Shown here piece by piece: positions 1 to 8,077 of a DNA stretch of 64,000 nt (positions are counted from its first letter, which is position 1; each line of letters opens with the position of its first letter). The notes under the pieces are model-generated. The model was not told the origin of the DNA and did no database searches. It worked only from the letters and a program-made list of their open reading frames with translations. The position numbers were made by a program, and so were the translations under genes. Origin of the DNA: Lachnospiraceae bacterium (lineage in GTDB: Bacteria; Bacillota; Clostridia; Lachnospirales; Lachnospiraceae); NCBI GenBank assembly GCA_009774245.1, contig VSNM01000022.1, forward strand, positions 1-64,000. The letters are read 5' to 3'.

Positions 1-97
1 TTGCTCATTTTTTTGCAAACTCCCGAAAATAAAGGCTTTGAATAGAAAAAACAGGTAGTAGACTTGACACTACCGGATATCGCCTGGAGGTTCATGA

Positions 98-1147
98 ATG
101 AAGAAGAAAATCTTTTTCGCCGCACTGGTTCTTTTTATTGTATTTCTCAATTCGATGATTCTCCTTGTTTCAAATATTATACTGAAGGACAAGCTTTCGG
201 CTGTCCGGGACAAATGTCTGGCAGAGCATTACGTCATGGCATCCTCCCTGATCGGGGATATGCAGGCGTTGGAGCAGAGAAAAAATCATGTGGAGGAAAA
301 TATAGAGAACCTGATGCGTGTATATTCCCGGTACCTGCAGGGAAAGGGAAGCGTGCTTGCAGTGTCTTATTCAGGGGAATGGATTTATGAAAGTTCTGCA
401 TTTGCATCGCGGGAAAAAATGATTTTTCTGCCAGATACAGGTTACAGTCAGGAGAGGCTTGTCTATATGGAAAATGGAAATCATCCCGTCCTGTGCGTTT
501 ATGGCAGCTTTCCTGCTCCGTGGCAGGATTATGGACTAATGTATATTGGGAATCTGGGCGCAACCGGAACGCCTACGGATACGGATTTGACAATGGAAGA
601 GGCGGCAGAAGCAGGAAGACAATATTTGGAGAATATTTTCGGGCTGGATTTGGAAGGGGCTTATGTATACATGAGCTATGAGCCGGGAACCAAAACTTTT
701 CCGAGGGCTTTTTGGGTAGGTGATGTTTCATTTGAGAAGGAGCGGAAACCTGAGAGTACAAAATGGGTATACCTGATAGACGCTGTGACAGGAGAACTTT
801 TTAATATCGGTTATGACAGACAGTTAGATGTGACTGTCCCGCTTGGCTATGATAAAGCGCTGGAAAAAGATTACAGTATCTACGCGGAACTTGCCAGAGA
901 GAAAGCAGAGGAATGGAAGCTGCTGGATAGTCCGATCGACAGGGTAGAATATAATTGCCAGGGATCTTCCGGAAATGATCCGACGATTGCAGTGAATGTC
1001 ATCGGTGAGAACGGGGAAATTGTCAATATGGATTTCTCAAGGTATGACCAGACGTTTTTAGGCCTTATCACAGACGCTTCGCGGAAAGTAACGGAATCCG
1101 TACTGGACAGTCTGTTTGGAGAGGTGGAGCCTGTCGAGACAGAATAA
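98..1147 (+). CDS. Membrane-anchored protein with PepSY-like region, function unknown
   Basis: The 349-residue protein starts with a short basic stretch and one hydrophobic segment (about residues 4-28) that acts as signal anchor, so most of it should lie outside the membrane. Residues from about 168 to 245 resemble a PepSY-type module: a helix rich in E and A followed by a strand pattern ending in a KWVYLIDAVTGELFNIGYD-like motif. PepSY modules often restrain extracytoplasmic proteases or sit in germination and cell-wall proteins, but no specific partner is visible. The ATG at 98 is preceded by TGGAGG at 85-90, which decides the start. It stands alone, upstream of the oppositely oriented hicAB pair. 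Confidence 0.6.
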   Translation: MKKKIFFAALVLFIVFLNSMILLVSNIILKDKLSAVRDKCLAEHYVMASSLIGDMQALEQRKNHVEENIENLMRVYSRYLQGKGSVLAVSYSGEWIYESSAFASREKMIFLPDTGYSQERLVYMENGNHPVLCVYGSFPAPWQDYGLMYIGNLGATGTPTDTDLTMEEAAEAGRQYLENIFGLDLEGAYVYMSYEPGTKTFPRAFWVGDVSFEKERKPESTKWVYLIDAVTGELFNIGYDRQLDVTVPLGYDKALEKDYSIYAELAREKAEEWKLLDSPIDRVEYNCQGSSGNDPTIAVNVIGENGEIVNMDFSRYDQTFLGLITDASRKVTESVLDSLFGEVEPVETE

Positions 1148-1219
1148 GTCGGGGAATGAGCATTGTAAAATAATAGATTGATTTGAGAATCAGATAAACA
1201 TAAAAAGGAGTTTTACGCA

Positions 1220-1249
1220 CGAGTAGGGGAAAGGCTATTCTCCTACTCG
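1220..1249 (-). terminator. Hairpin downstream of hicB
   Basis: CGAGTAGG (from 1220) pairs with CCTACTCG (to 1249), giving an 8-bp stem that can extend through GGA/TTC with a mismatch. On the minus strand it follows the hicB stop by 9 bases and is followed by a short, interrupted T-rich stretch. It is a plausible but weak intrinsic terminator for hicAB; it also lies downstream of the gene ending at 1147 on the other strand. Confidence 0.45.
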
Positions 1250-1258
1250 ATTGTGTCC

Positions 1259-1663
1259 TTATCCAAGATGAAGCTGCGTCTTTAAAGCGTCCTGTAACAC
1301 CTGGGAGAAGTTGATGTTCCGTTCTAAGGCGGCGGCATTGAGCCATGCGGGCAGAGTAACCGTGCGGTTGACGGAACGATTGATGTGAGCCTGACGGATG
1401 GATGGCATATAGACATCAACCAGTACAGCGCGTTCATTAGACTGGATTTGCACATCAGTTAATGGAGTAGGGGGTGGAATCTCTTCCCCATCCTCCTCCA
1501 GGCCATACATGACACAGCCTAGGAGCTCTCTTGCGGACAGGAGGGCATCATTATCATTCAAGCCGCTAGTGGCACAGTGCAGGTCGGGAAAATCAACGGC
1601 AATTTCCCGTCCAGACTCATACGTAAAAACAGCAGGATAAAAATAACGTTCTGTTTTTTTCAT
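1259..1663 (-). CDS. hicB: HicB-family antitoxin
   Basis: This 134-residue protein has the two-part HicB layout. The N-terminal part (about 1-70) is a degenerate RNase H-like fold with the family pattern 'FTYESGREIAVDFPDL' and 'A..SARELLG'. The C-terminal part (about 95-134) has 'RTVTLPAWLNAAALERNINF' followed by a helix, typical of a ribbon-helix-helix DNA-binding domain. HicB proteins neutralise HicA and repress their own promoter. It lies 19 bases downstream of hicA in the same orientation, the usual toxin-first order. The ATG at 1663 is preceded by AGGAGAGG on the minus strand. Confidence 0.88.
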   Translation of the reverse strand: MKKTERYFYPAVFTYESGREIAVDFPDLHCATSGLNDNDALLSARELLGCVMYGLEEDGEEIPPPTPLTDVQIQSNERAVLVDVYMPSIRQAHINRSVNRTVTLPAWLNAAALERNINFSQVLQDALKTQLHLG

Positions 1664-1682
1664 AATTAACCTCTCCTTAAAA

Positions 1683-1880
1683 TCAGTTAAATTTTAGTCC
1701 AGATTGATATTCAATACTTTTAAGCGTTTTAGGAGGAATATCTTTATCAGGATGCTTTACTGTCGTGTGTCCTTTTTTGGTCGGATGTTTAAACTGGTGA
1801 TGGCTTCCCTCTACATTTACCTCATACCATCCCTCTGCTTTAAGCATTTGGATAACTTCTCTTGATGAATAACTTTTCAT
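1683..1880 (-). CDS. hicA: HicA-family toxin, mRNA interferase
   Basis: This 65-residue protein matches HicA throughout: an N-terminal helix 'SSREVIQMLKAEGWYEV', then 'GSHHQFKHP' holding the conserved histidine used for RNA cleavage, then 'TTVKHPDKDIPPKTLKSI' and the last helix. HicA adopts a double-stranded-RNA-binding-like fold and cleaves mRNA when free of HicB. The reading frame stays open further upstream to 2072, but the ATG at 1880 fits the family length and is preceded by AGAGGAAA on the minus strand. The upstream extension is hydrophobic, AT-rich and unlike HicA, so I excluded it. Confidence 0.9.
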   Translation of the reverse strand: MKSYSSREVIQMLKAEGWYEVNVEGSHHQFKHPTKKGHTTVKHPDKDIPPKTLKSIEYQSGLKFN

Positions 1881-2109
1881 GCAGTTTCCTCTTGATAATC
1901 GTATTATAACACATATAAAAATATTTGCCAATAACCAAAATGAGCAAAATAACTGCATACCAGACAAAGCCGCCTCAAAAAATTTAGATACAATATGTAT
2001 AAAAATAAAAATTCTGGCGACAATAAATTGTAAAATTAACACAAAGAAAAAGCGGATTGTATACAATAACAAAAGTTAGTATTTTGAAATCGACGAAATG
2101 CGTCATGCA

Positions 2110-2151
2110 TTGACAAAAAGGCTTTACTTTGAACATATTGTATACTATAAT
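2110..2151 (+). promoter_or_regulatory. Probable promoter of the HPr-like gene
   Basis: TTTACT (2123-2128) and a perfect TATAAT (2146-2151) are 17 bases apart, about 100 bases upstream of the HPr-like start. A TTGACA at 2110-2115 also lies here but is 30 bases from that -10, so it would need a different -10 (CATATT, 2134-2139, 18-bp spacing). The 369-bp gap 1881-2249 between hicA and this gene holds nothing else I can support. It is AT-rich and must also carry the leftward hicAB promoter. Confidence 0.55.
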
Positions 2152-2249
2152 ACGTGAAAACAGAGGTTGTTGATTCTGTAAAAGGGAGGGCGCATGTACA
2201 CCTGTTTGTTGTCACGTAGCTGACGATGTGTAGAAAGGAAGTTGTTATT

Positions 2250-2474
2250 ATGAGAGAACGCAAAATTAAAATGACACCCGCGGAAGTTCAGAATTTTGTC
2301 AATGAGGCATCAAAGTGCGACTTTGATATTGATATTTCTTACAATCATTACACTGTGGATGCCAAGTCGATCATCGGTGTGATGGGGTTGGATTTCCGCT
2401 CAATCCTGACACTGCAGTATGCGGGATACAATGATGAGTTCGAGAGCTATGTGGGCAGTCTTGCAATCGCATAG
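2250..2474 (+). CDS. HPr-like (Crh-like) protein lacking the phosphocarrier histidine
   Basis: This 74-residue protein has HPr size and its second half fits the fold: 'YTVDAKSIIGVMGLDFRSILTLQ' corresponds to the HPr segment carrying regulatory Ser46 (consensus KSIMGVMSL). The N-terminal active-site segment of true HPr (GLHARPA, phosphorylated on His15) is missing and replaced by 'KMTPAEVQNFVNEASKCDFD', with no histidine there. It therefore cannot take phosphate from enzyme I in the usual way. It resembles Bacillus Crh in keeping only the serine region, and may act in carbon-source regulation; that is inference. The ATG at 2250 follows GAAAGGAAG; an in-frame ATG at 2226 lacks such a site. Confidence 0.72.
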   Translation: MRERKIKMTPAEVQNFVNEASKCDFDIDISYNHYTVDAKSIIGVMGLDFRSILTLQYAGYNDEFESYVGSLAIA

Positions 2475-2514
2475 GGCGTTATCGTTCGGGCACCTGTGCA
2501 GGGACAATTTCTTG

Positions 2515-2563
2515 ACTCTCTCTAAGTGATGGGGTAAACTGTCATGTTAGAGAGAGTTTTTTT
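2515..2563 (+). terminator. Rho-independent terminator after the HPr-like gene
   Basis: ACTCTCTCTAA (2515-2525) is perfectly complementary to TTAGAGAGAGT (2547-2557), giving an 11-bp stem with a 21-base loop, followed at once by seven T's (2557-2563). It closes the HPr-like gene and lies just upstream of the helicase start. Confidence 0.85.
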
Positions 2564-2609
2564 GTATGCATACGGGCAAGTTAGATTTATGTATAAAAAG
2601 GGGACAGAC

Positions 2610-5210
2610 ATGGAGATACGCGTATCAGTCCGGCAGCTGGTGGAATTTATCCTGCGCGAGGGCAGTATCGACAATCGCAAGTCGGGCGGGGCGGACACCG
2701 CGATGCAGGAGGGGAGCCGCATACACAGAATGCTGCAGCGGCGCATGGGCAGCGAGTACCATGCGGAGATCGGCCTGCAGTGCACATGGAGCACGCCGGA
2801 GTACGACATTATAATAGAAGGAAGAGCAGACGGAATCATTGATTACAACTGGGGGGAGCACGATGAAAAGTCTTATACCCTGGCTGAAAAAGATGCACTT
2901 TCTGATGCGTTTGCTATTGATGCGATGCACAATAGAAAAACATGTGTTATAAATCCTCAAAACGCCCGTCAGGATAAAGCGTTGCCAGCGACCACACATG
3001 TAAAAGAAGAAAAGGTCATCATCGATGAGATCAAGGGCACTTACAGGGAGCTAAAGCGCATCACGCAGCCTGTGGGCGTTCATTTGGCACAGGCGAAGTG
3101 TTACGCGTATATGTACGCGAAGGAAAACCACATCGAACACATTGGCGTGCGCATGACATACTGCCATATCGAGACGGAGGAGATCAAATATTTTCATGAG
3201 GACTACACGTTTGCGGAGCTGCGGCAGTGGTTTGACGAGTTGATGCAGGAGTACAAAAAGTGGGCAGATTTTCAGTTTGAGTGGAATGGAATCCGCACCG
3301 CGTCGATCAAAGGACTGCAGTTTCCGTTTCCGTACCGTGATGGGCAGAAGGAGCTTGTCACATACGTCTACCAGACACTTTATCACAAAAGAAAGCTCTT
3401 TCTCGAGGCTCCGACAGGTGTGGGCAAGACGATATCGACAGTCTTTCCGGCGGTGAAAGCCATGGGGGAGGGCATGGCAGAAAAGATTTTTTATCTCACT
3501 GCAAAGACCATAACGCGCACTGTGGCGCAGGAGTGTTTCGGACTGCTGCAGGGAAAAGGACTTCGGATGAAGACGATCGCGCTGACAGCGAAGGACAAAA
3601 TCTGTTTTATGAAACAGCAGGCAATGCAGGAAGAAAACGCGCTGGCAGACAAGCCGGGCGAGGTGGAGTGCAACCCAGATGCGTGCCCATATGCAAACGG
3701 TCACTTCGACCGCATCAACGATGCCATGTACGACCTTTTGACACATGAGGATCACTTTACGAGGGAGGCAGTGCAGGAGTATGCCGCACGCTACCAGGTC
3801 TGTCCGTTTGAGTTCAGCCTGGATATGAGCCTGTTTTCTGATGCCATAATCTGTGACTATAACTATGTGTTTGATCCGAGGGTGTATCTCAAGCGCTTTT
3901 TTGCGGACGGCATTGGTAAGAGGGACTATGTGTTTCTGATCGACGAGACACACAACCTGTTAGACCGTGGCAGGGAGATGTACAGCGCGTCGCTATTCAA
4001 GGACTCTTTCCTGCGCACCAGGCGGCTGATGAAGGAAGCGTCCCCGAAGGTTGCAGGCCATCTGGACAAGTGCAACAAACAGCTGCTTGCCATGAAACGA
4101 CAGTGTGAGAGTTCTCGCAGGGAGGAGAAAATCGATGGCTTTGTGGCGGCGTTGAACCATCTCTATGGGGCGATCGATGATTTTCTGGACGAGCATGATA
4201 CCTTTCCAGACAAAAAAGAACTGTTGGAATTTTATTTTGAGGTGGCGCATTTCCTCAATATGTATGAGATTATGGACGACCATTATGTGGCGTACAGCCA
4301 GTTGATGGACGATGGAAATTTTATGCTGAAGCTCTTCTGCGTCGATCCGTCGCGGAATCTGCGCCAGTGTATGCAGAAGGGGAGGAGTGCGATCCTGTTC
4401 TCGGCAACGCTGCTGCCAATCCAGTATTACAAGCGGCTGCTGGGCGGGGAGCCGACAGACTATGAGGTCTATGCGAAATCTACATTTGACGAGAAGAAAA
4501 AGGCGCTTCTCATCGCAAACGATGTCACGAGCAAATACACGAGGAGGAATGAACAGGAATTCGCACGCATCGCGCAGTATATCTATGAGGTGGTGAGACA
4601 GCGTCATGGCAACTACATGGTTTTCCTGCCATCGCACCTCTTTCTGGAACAGGTGTATAACAGCTTTATGGAGACTTACTATGACGAGAAGGCGATGACG
4701 TGCATCGTGCAGGAGGATTATATGAGCGAGTCCAGACGGGAGGAGTTTCTGCAGTGCTTTCAGGGAAATGGGCGCTGTGATATCCCGGACAGGACGGACT
4801 TGGGGATTGGTGAAGCGGCCGATTCGAGCCTGATCGGGTTCTGCGTGATGGGCGGAATCTTTTCGGAGGGAATCGACCTAAAGCGTGACAGCCTGATCGG
4901 GGCGGTCATCGTGGGAACCGGCATTCCGCAGGTGGGCTGCGAGCGGCAGTTTTTAAAGGAATATTTTGACGCGCAGGGGGAGAATGGCTTTGACTATGCC
5001 TATCGGTATCCCGGCATGAACAAGGTGCTGCAGTCGGCGGGGCGCGTGATCCGCACGGCGGAGGATGTCGGCGTGGTGGCGCTGCTCGACGAGCGTTTCT
5101 TAGAGCCGCAGTACAGGCGCATGTTTCCGCGGGAGTGGAGCCAGTACGAGATCGTCAGCGTATCGCAGGTATCGGGGAAAGTCGAGCGGTTCTGGAACGA
5201 GTGGCTGTAG
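2610..5210 (+). CDS. DinG/XPD-family helicase with N-terminal PD-(D/E)XK nuclease domain
   Basis: This 866-residue protein joins two enzymes. Residues about 1-225 look like a Cas4/RecB-type PD-(D/E)XK nuclease: 'EGRADGIID' (about 70-78) provides the acidic residue and 'IDEIKGTY' (about 138-145) the E-x-K, followed by a 'HLAQAKCYAYMYA' helix. From about 240 it is a superfamily 2 helicase: Walker A 'APTGVGKT' (267-274), four cysteines (about 332, 354, 359, 398) spaced like the XPD/DinG iron-sulfur site, the DEAH-type box 'DETH' (445-448), 'LFSATLLP' and a C-terminal 'QSAGRVIRT' motif VI. It should unwind DNA 5'-to-3' and possibly cut it, in repair. The ATG at 2610 has AAAAGGGG at 2596-2603; ATGs at 2544 and 2589 lack a good site. 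An AT-rich stretch (about 2862-3020) splits the nuclease motifs. Confidence 0.88.
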   Translation: MEIRVSVRQLVEFILREGSIDNRKSGGADTAMQEGSRIHRMLQRRMGSEYHAEIGLQCTWSTPEYDIIIEGRADGIIDYNWGEHDEKSYTLAEKDALSDAFAIDAMHNRKTCVINPQNARQDKALPATTHVKEEKVIIDEIKGTYRELKRITQPVGVHLAQAKCYAYMYAKENHIEHIGVRMTYCHIETEEIKYFHEDYTFAELRQWFDELMQEYKKWADFQFEWNGIRTASIKGLQFPFPYRDGQKELVTYVYQTLYHKRKLFLEAPTGVGKTISTVFPAVKAMGEGMAEKIFYLTAKTITRTVAQECFGLLQGKGLRMKTIALTAKDKICFMKQQAMQEENALADKPGEVECNPDACPYANGHFDRINDAMYDLLTHEDHFTREAVQEYAARYQVCPFEFSLDMSLFSDAIICDYNYVFDPRVYLKRFFADGIGKRDYVFLIDETHNLLDRGREMYSASLFKDSFLRTRRLMKEASPKVAGHLDKCNKQLLAMKRQCESSRREEKIDGFVAALNHLYGAIDDFLDEHDTFPDKKELLEFYFEVAHFLNMYEIMDDHYVAYSQLMDDGNFMLKLFCVDPSRNLRQCMQKGRSAILFSATLLPIQYYKRLLGGEPTDYEVYAKSTFDEKKKALLIANDVTSKYTRRNEQEFARIAQYIYEVVRQRHGNYMVFLPSHLFLEQVYNSFMETYYDEKAMTCIVQEDYMSESRREEFLQCFQGNGRCDIPDRTDLGIGEAADSSLIGFCVMGGIFSEGIDLKRDSLIGAVIVGTGIPQVGCERQFLKEYFDAQGENGFDYAYRYPGMNKVLQSAGRVIRTAEDVGVVALLDERFLEPQYRRMFPREWSQYEIVSVSQVSGKVERFWNEWL

Positions 5211-5363
5211 CGTTTTTTAGCGGATTCAGGTGGAACGCAAAATAAAGAAACGAGAGTTATTTTATAAAATATAAGTTTTCATTGAAAGATTCAGTAGTTT
5301 TCATGTGGACAGAGTGATATAATAAGTACATTGTAGCGATTGTCTGAAAGGGAGAGTAAGACT

Positions 5364-6185
5364 ATGAAAAAAGCAAAATTATATAAGTTATATGAAGACT
5401 ATTTACAAAATAATCCTCAAAAGGAGTATGTCAGAAATCTTCATTTTGATGAGTGGGGTAGGGAAGAGAGCAGCTATGAATGTATAGACAGTGCACATAT
5501 ACGGGACGATCAGATACTAAGAGATGAAAACCTTCCCAAACATCTGACAACAGAGCAATTGTATAAATTGGATGAGAAATATAACCATGAATTGAAATGG
5601 AAGATACTTGAGTCTGATGTGACAGAAAAACAGATAGAGCTGTTTGAGCAGGAAAATGATATTACACTACCGAAGAAGTTTCGCGAGTTTCTACTGGGAT
5701 ATTCTTTCCTGCAATGGCGGTTTGCACCAAAGTGTGCGGCATCTGGGGAATTTCTGCGAATCACTTATAATGAAGAAAGGAATGCGCATAGAGTTCTTAC
5801 AGAAAAGGAAATGGCGCAGGGTTCAGAAGCAAATGTTTTGGTAGATTTTTATGGTATATGCAATCCAAATGGGTTACAGCATTACACTGATGAGGGGTGG
5901 GAGTCCTCGGATCTTGTAGAGAGTATTGGATTGATTCATCTTGGGGTTATTAACAGAGAGGAATGGCTGTTCCTTGATTGTGAGACAGGAGAGGTACAAA
6001 GCTGGCGGCATGATGAGATTGCATTAGAGGCGGAGTCGAAGGAGGAATTTGACGAAGAAAGCGAGATGGGGTATTTCTGGTTTAAGGATTTTGATTCTTT
6101 TTTGGAATGGCTGTTTGGAATGACGGTCTATGACTTTGCAAGGGGACTAGAAGAGCAGGAAGAATTTTACCAATCACATCATTAA
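5364..6185 (+). CDS. SMI1/KNR4-family protein
   Basis: This 273-residue protein contains the SMI1/KNR4 core at about residues 80-120: 'TEKQIELFEQENDITLPKKF', then a 'REFLLGYS' helix, then a beta-rich stretch. The C-terminus is strongly acidic. In bacteria this family often supplies immunity proteins against contact-dependent or polymorphic toxins; some members are cytosolic adaptors. No toxin gene is adjacent, so it would be an orphan. The stretch is clearly more AT-rich than the helicase gene before it and the genes after it, which suggests separate acquisition. The ATG at 5364 follows AAAGGGAGA (5347-5355) and a TATAAT lies at 5318-5323. The ATG eight codons upstream lacks a suitable site. 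Confidence 0.75.
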   Translation: MKKAKLYKLYEDYLQNNPQKEYVRNLHFDEWGREESSYECIDSAHIRDDQILRDENLPKHLTTEQLYKLDEKYNHELKWKILESDVTEKQIELFEQENDITLPKKFREFLLGYSFLQWRFAPKCAASGEFLRITYNEERNAHRVLTEKEMAQGSEANVLVDFYGICNPNGLQHYTDEGWESSDLVESIGLIHLGVINREEWLFLDCETGEVQSWRHDEIALEAESKEEFDEESEMGYFWFKDFDSFLEWLFGMTVYDFARGLEEQEEFYQSHH

Positions 6186-6269
6186 AATGCATAAAGAATT
6201 CTTTCAAATTTCTTAATAGTTCCTGTTTGGGTGTGGAAATGAGAGAAGGAAAGAGGAGATAGGGCAGCT

Positions 6270-6722
6270 ATGGGATATTACGAATCGCGCAGCGAGTTTG
6301 ACGGTTTTGACAATTCGAATTCCGTACAGGCGTATGATGACAAAAAAGAGAAGCGGTTTCAGGCGGACATCTGGATTCTGCTGAGCATCTTTTTCGCGGG
6401 CATCTTTCTGACGAATTGTTACAGGCATGCCCACGAGCGGCAGCTGCTGCGGAATGGAACCTGCATCGAGGCGGAATATTTTGGGCAGCAGGGGCGCGCG
6501 TCCTATATTGGCGACGACGGAAAGTATTACAATTTTGATGTCAGCGGGGTTTTTCCGGTGACAGATGGTGATAGAATCCGCATGTACTATGCAGATGAAG
6601 TCCTGGAAGCGCAGCCGCAGACAGCGCCGGCTTTCTGGATTGCATGCTACTTTCTTTTCGGTGCGTTGTCTGCCTTTTGCATCTGGCGGGTGGCCTCCGT
6701 GTATAGGAAAAGAAAGAAATAA
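6270..6722 (+). CDS. Two-pass membrane protein, unknown function
   Basis: This 150-residue protein has a polar N-terminus of about 30 residues, a first transmembrane helix (about 33-50, 'WILLSIFFAGIFLTN'), a loop of roughly 65 residues with beta-strand character, and a second helix (about 120-140) ending in a basic tail 'YRKRKK'. The loop pattern 'GDDGKYYNFDVSG' followed by 'GDRIRMYY' resembles DUF3592-like membrane proteins, but this is only a shape match. It lies 34 bases upstream of ugd in the same direction and may share its transcript. Confidence 0.55.
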   Translation: MGYYESRSEFDGFDNSNSVQAYDDKKEKRFQADIWILLSIFFAGIFLTNCYRHAHERQLLRNGTCIEAEYFGQQGRASYIGDDGKYYNFDVSGVFPVTDGDRIRMYYADEVLEAQPQTAPAFWIACYFLFGALSAFCIWRVASVYRKRKK

Positions 6723-6756
6723 AAATATATTGGGAAAAGATGAGTGGAGGATTATT

Positions 6757-7923
6757 ATGAAAATAGCAGTGGCAGGTATCGGTTATGTGGGACTCTCGAA
6801 TGCAATCCTGCTGGCACAGCACAATGAGGTGACGGCGGTGGACGTATTTCAGGAGAAGGTGGATCTGATCAACAACAGAAAATCGCCGATCATCGACAAG
6901 GAGATTGAGGAATATCTGGCAACAAGGGAGCTGAACCTCAAGGCGACGACGGACGGTGCAGCCGCGTACAAAGATGCGGAGTATATCATCATCGCGACGC
7001 CGACCAACTATGATCCGGACAAGAATTATTTCGACACCAGCTCGATCGAGACTGTTATAGAGCTGGTCATGAAAGTCAATAATAGTGCAGTTATGATTAT
7101 CAAATCGACGGTTCCCGTAGGTTATACCAAGTCTGTCAGGGAGAAATACGGCACAGATCACATTATCTTTTCGCCCGAGTTTCTGCGTGAGGGAAGGGCA
7201 TTGTACGACAATCTCTATCCGTCGCGCATCATTGTCGGGGAGCAGTCTGAGCGGGCGGAGATCTTTGCAGACATGCTCAAACAGGGCGCGATCAAAGAGG
7301 AAATCCCTACGCTGTTTACGGACACGACGGAGGCGGAGGCGATCAAGCTCTTTGCCAACACTTATCTGGCGCTCCGGGTGGCGTATTTTAACGAACTGGA
7401 TACGTATGCGGAGATGCGCGGCCTGAACACAAAGCAGATTATAGAGGGCGTCGGTCTTGATCCCCGCATCGGGAGCCATTACAATAATCCGTCCTTTGGC
7501 TATGGCGGGTACTGTCTGCCTAAGGACACCAAGCAGCTGCGGGCGAATTATGAGAACGTGCCGAACAATATCATCACGGCGATCGTGGATGCCAACAGGA
7601 CGAGAAAAGACCATATCGCGGATATGATACTGGCAAAGAAGCCGCAGATCGTGGGCGTGTACAGGCTTACGATGAAGACCAATTCCGACAACTTCCGCCA
7701 GTCCTCCATACAAGGCATCATGAAGCGCATCAAGGCGAAGGGCGTCGAGGTGGTTGTGTATGAGCCGACGCTCAAGGAGGACCAGTTCTTCCGCTCGCGG
7801 GTGATACGGGATCTGGATGAGTTTAAGAGGATCGCAGATGTCATCATCGCGAACCGCCTGACGCAGGAGCTTGCGGATGTGGAGGAGAAAATTTATACCA
7901 GGGATATTTATGGCAGGGATTAG
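6757..7923 (+). CDS. ugd: UDP-glucose 6-dehydrogenase
   Basis: This 388-residue protein is the length of short bacterial UDP-glucose dehydrogenases. The N-terminus has the NAD-binding motif 'GIGYVGLSNA' (about 6-15). The middle has the family signature 'ARVAYFNELDTYAE'-like helix, and 'GFGYGGYCLPKDT' (about 248-260) contains the catalytic cysteine. The C-terminal third is the UDP-binding domain. It oxidises UDP-glucose to UDP-glucuronate with two NAD+, providing precursor for capsule or cell-wall glycans. The ATG at 6757 follows TGGAGG (6745-6750). A long in-frame extension upstream belongs to the reading frame overlapping the previous gene. Confidence 0.93.
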   Translation: MKIAVAGIGYVGLSNAILLAQHNEVTAVDVFQEKVDLINNRKSPIIDKEIEEYLATRELNLKATTDGAAAYKDAEYIIIATPTNYDPDKNYFDTSSIETVIELVMKVNNSAVMIIKSTVPVGYTKSVREKYGTDHIIFSPEFLREGRALYDNLYPSRIIVGEQSERAEIFADMLKQGAIKEEIPTLFTDTTEAEAIKLFANTYLALRVAYFNELDTYAEMRGLNTKQIIEGVGLDPRIGSHYNNPSFGYGGYCLPKDTKQLRANYENVPNNIITAIVDANRTRKDHIADMILAKKPQIVGVYRLTMKTNSDNFRQSSIQGIMKRIKAKGVEVVVYEPTLKEDQFFRSRVIRDLDEFKRIADVIIANRLTQELADVEEKIYTRDIYGRD

Positions 7924-8037
7924 TACAGCTTTTGGACGTAGCAGGAATTTATTCCTGCTACGTTGTATATTGTGCCTAAAAAAGATACTGTATTTCGGAT
8001 AGTTTCGCTAAAGTTTTGTAGGAAAATCAATTAAATC

Positions 8038-8066
8038 TTGCTATTTATTGTGCAAAGTGATATGAT
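8038..8066 (+). promoter_or_regulatory. Promoter of malQ-lacI operon
   Basis: TTGCTA (8038-8043) and TATGAT (8061-8066) are separated by 17 bases, matching the sigma-A consensus at 4/6 and 5/6 positions. It lies upstream of malQ, directly before the LacI/cre-like operator. Confidence 0.6.
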
Positions 8067-8077
8067 TAGGGTGTCCG

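Noticed and set aside
64..390. Open frame over the 5' part of the first gene
   Set aside because: It overlaps the better-supported gene at 98 in another frame and lacks a ribosome-binding site.
1881..2072. N-terminal hydrophobic extension of hicA
   Set aside because: HicA proteins have about 60-80 residues, the extension is AT-rich non-family sequence, and a good ribosome-binding site stands before the internal ATG.
2110..2115. TTGACA as the -35 of the HPr-like gene
   Set aside because: It is 30 bases from the best -10 (TATAAT at 2146); TTTACT at 2123 has the right spacing. It remains possible only with a poorer -10.
3051..3953. Long antisense frame inside the helicase gene
   Set aside because: It is a shadow of the GC-rich coding strand; the helicase motifs are certain.
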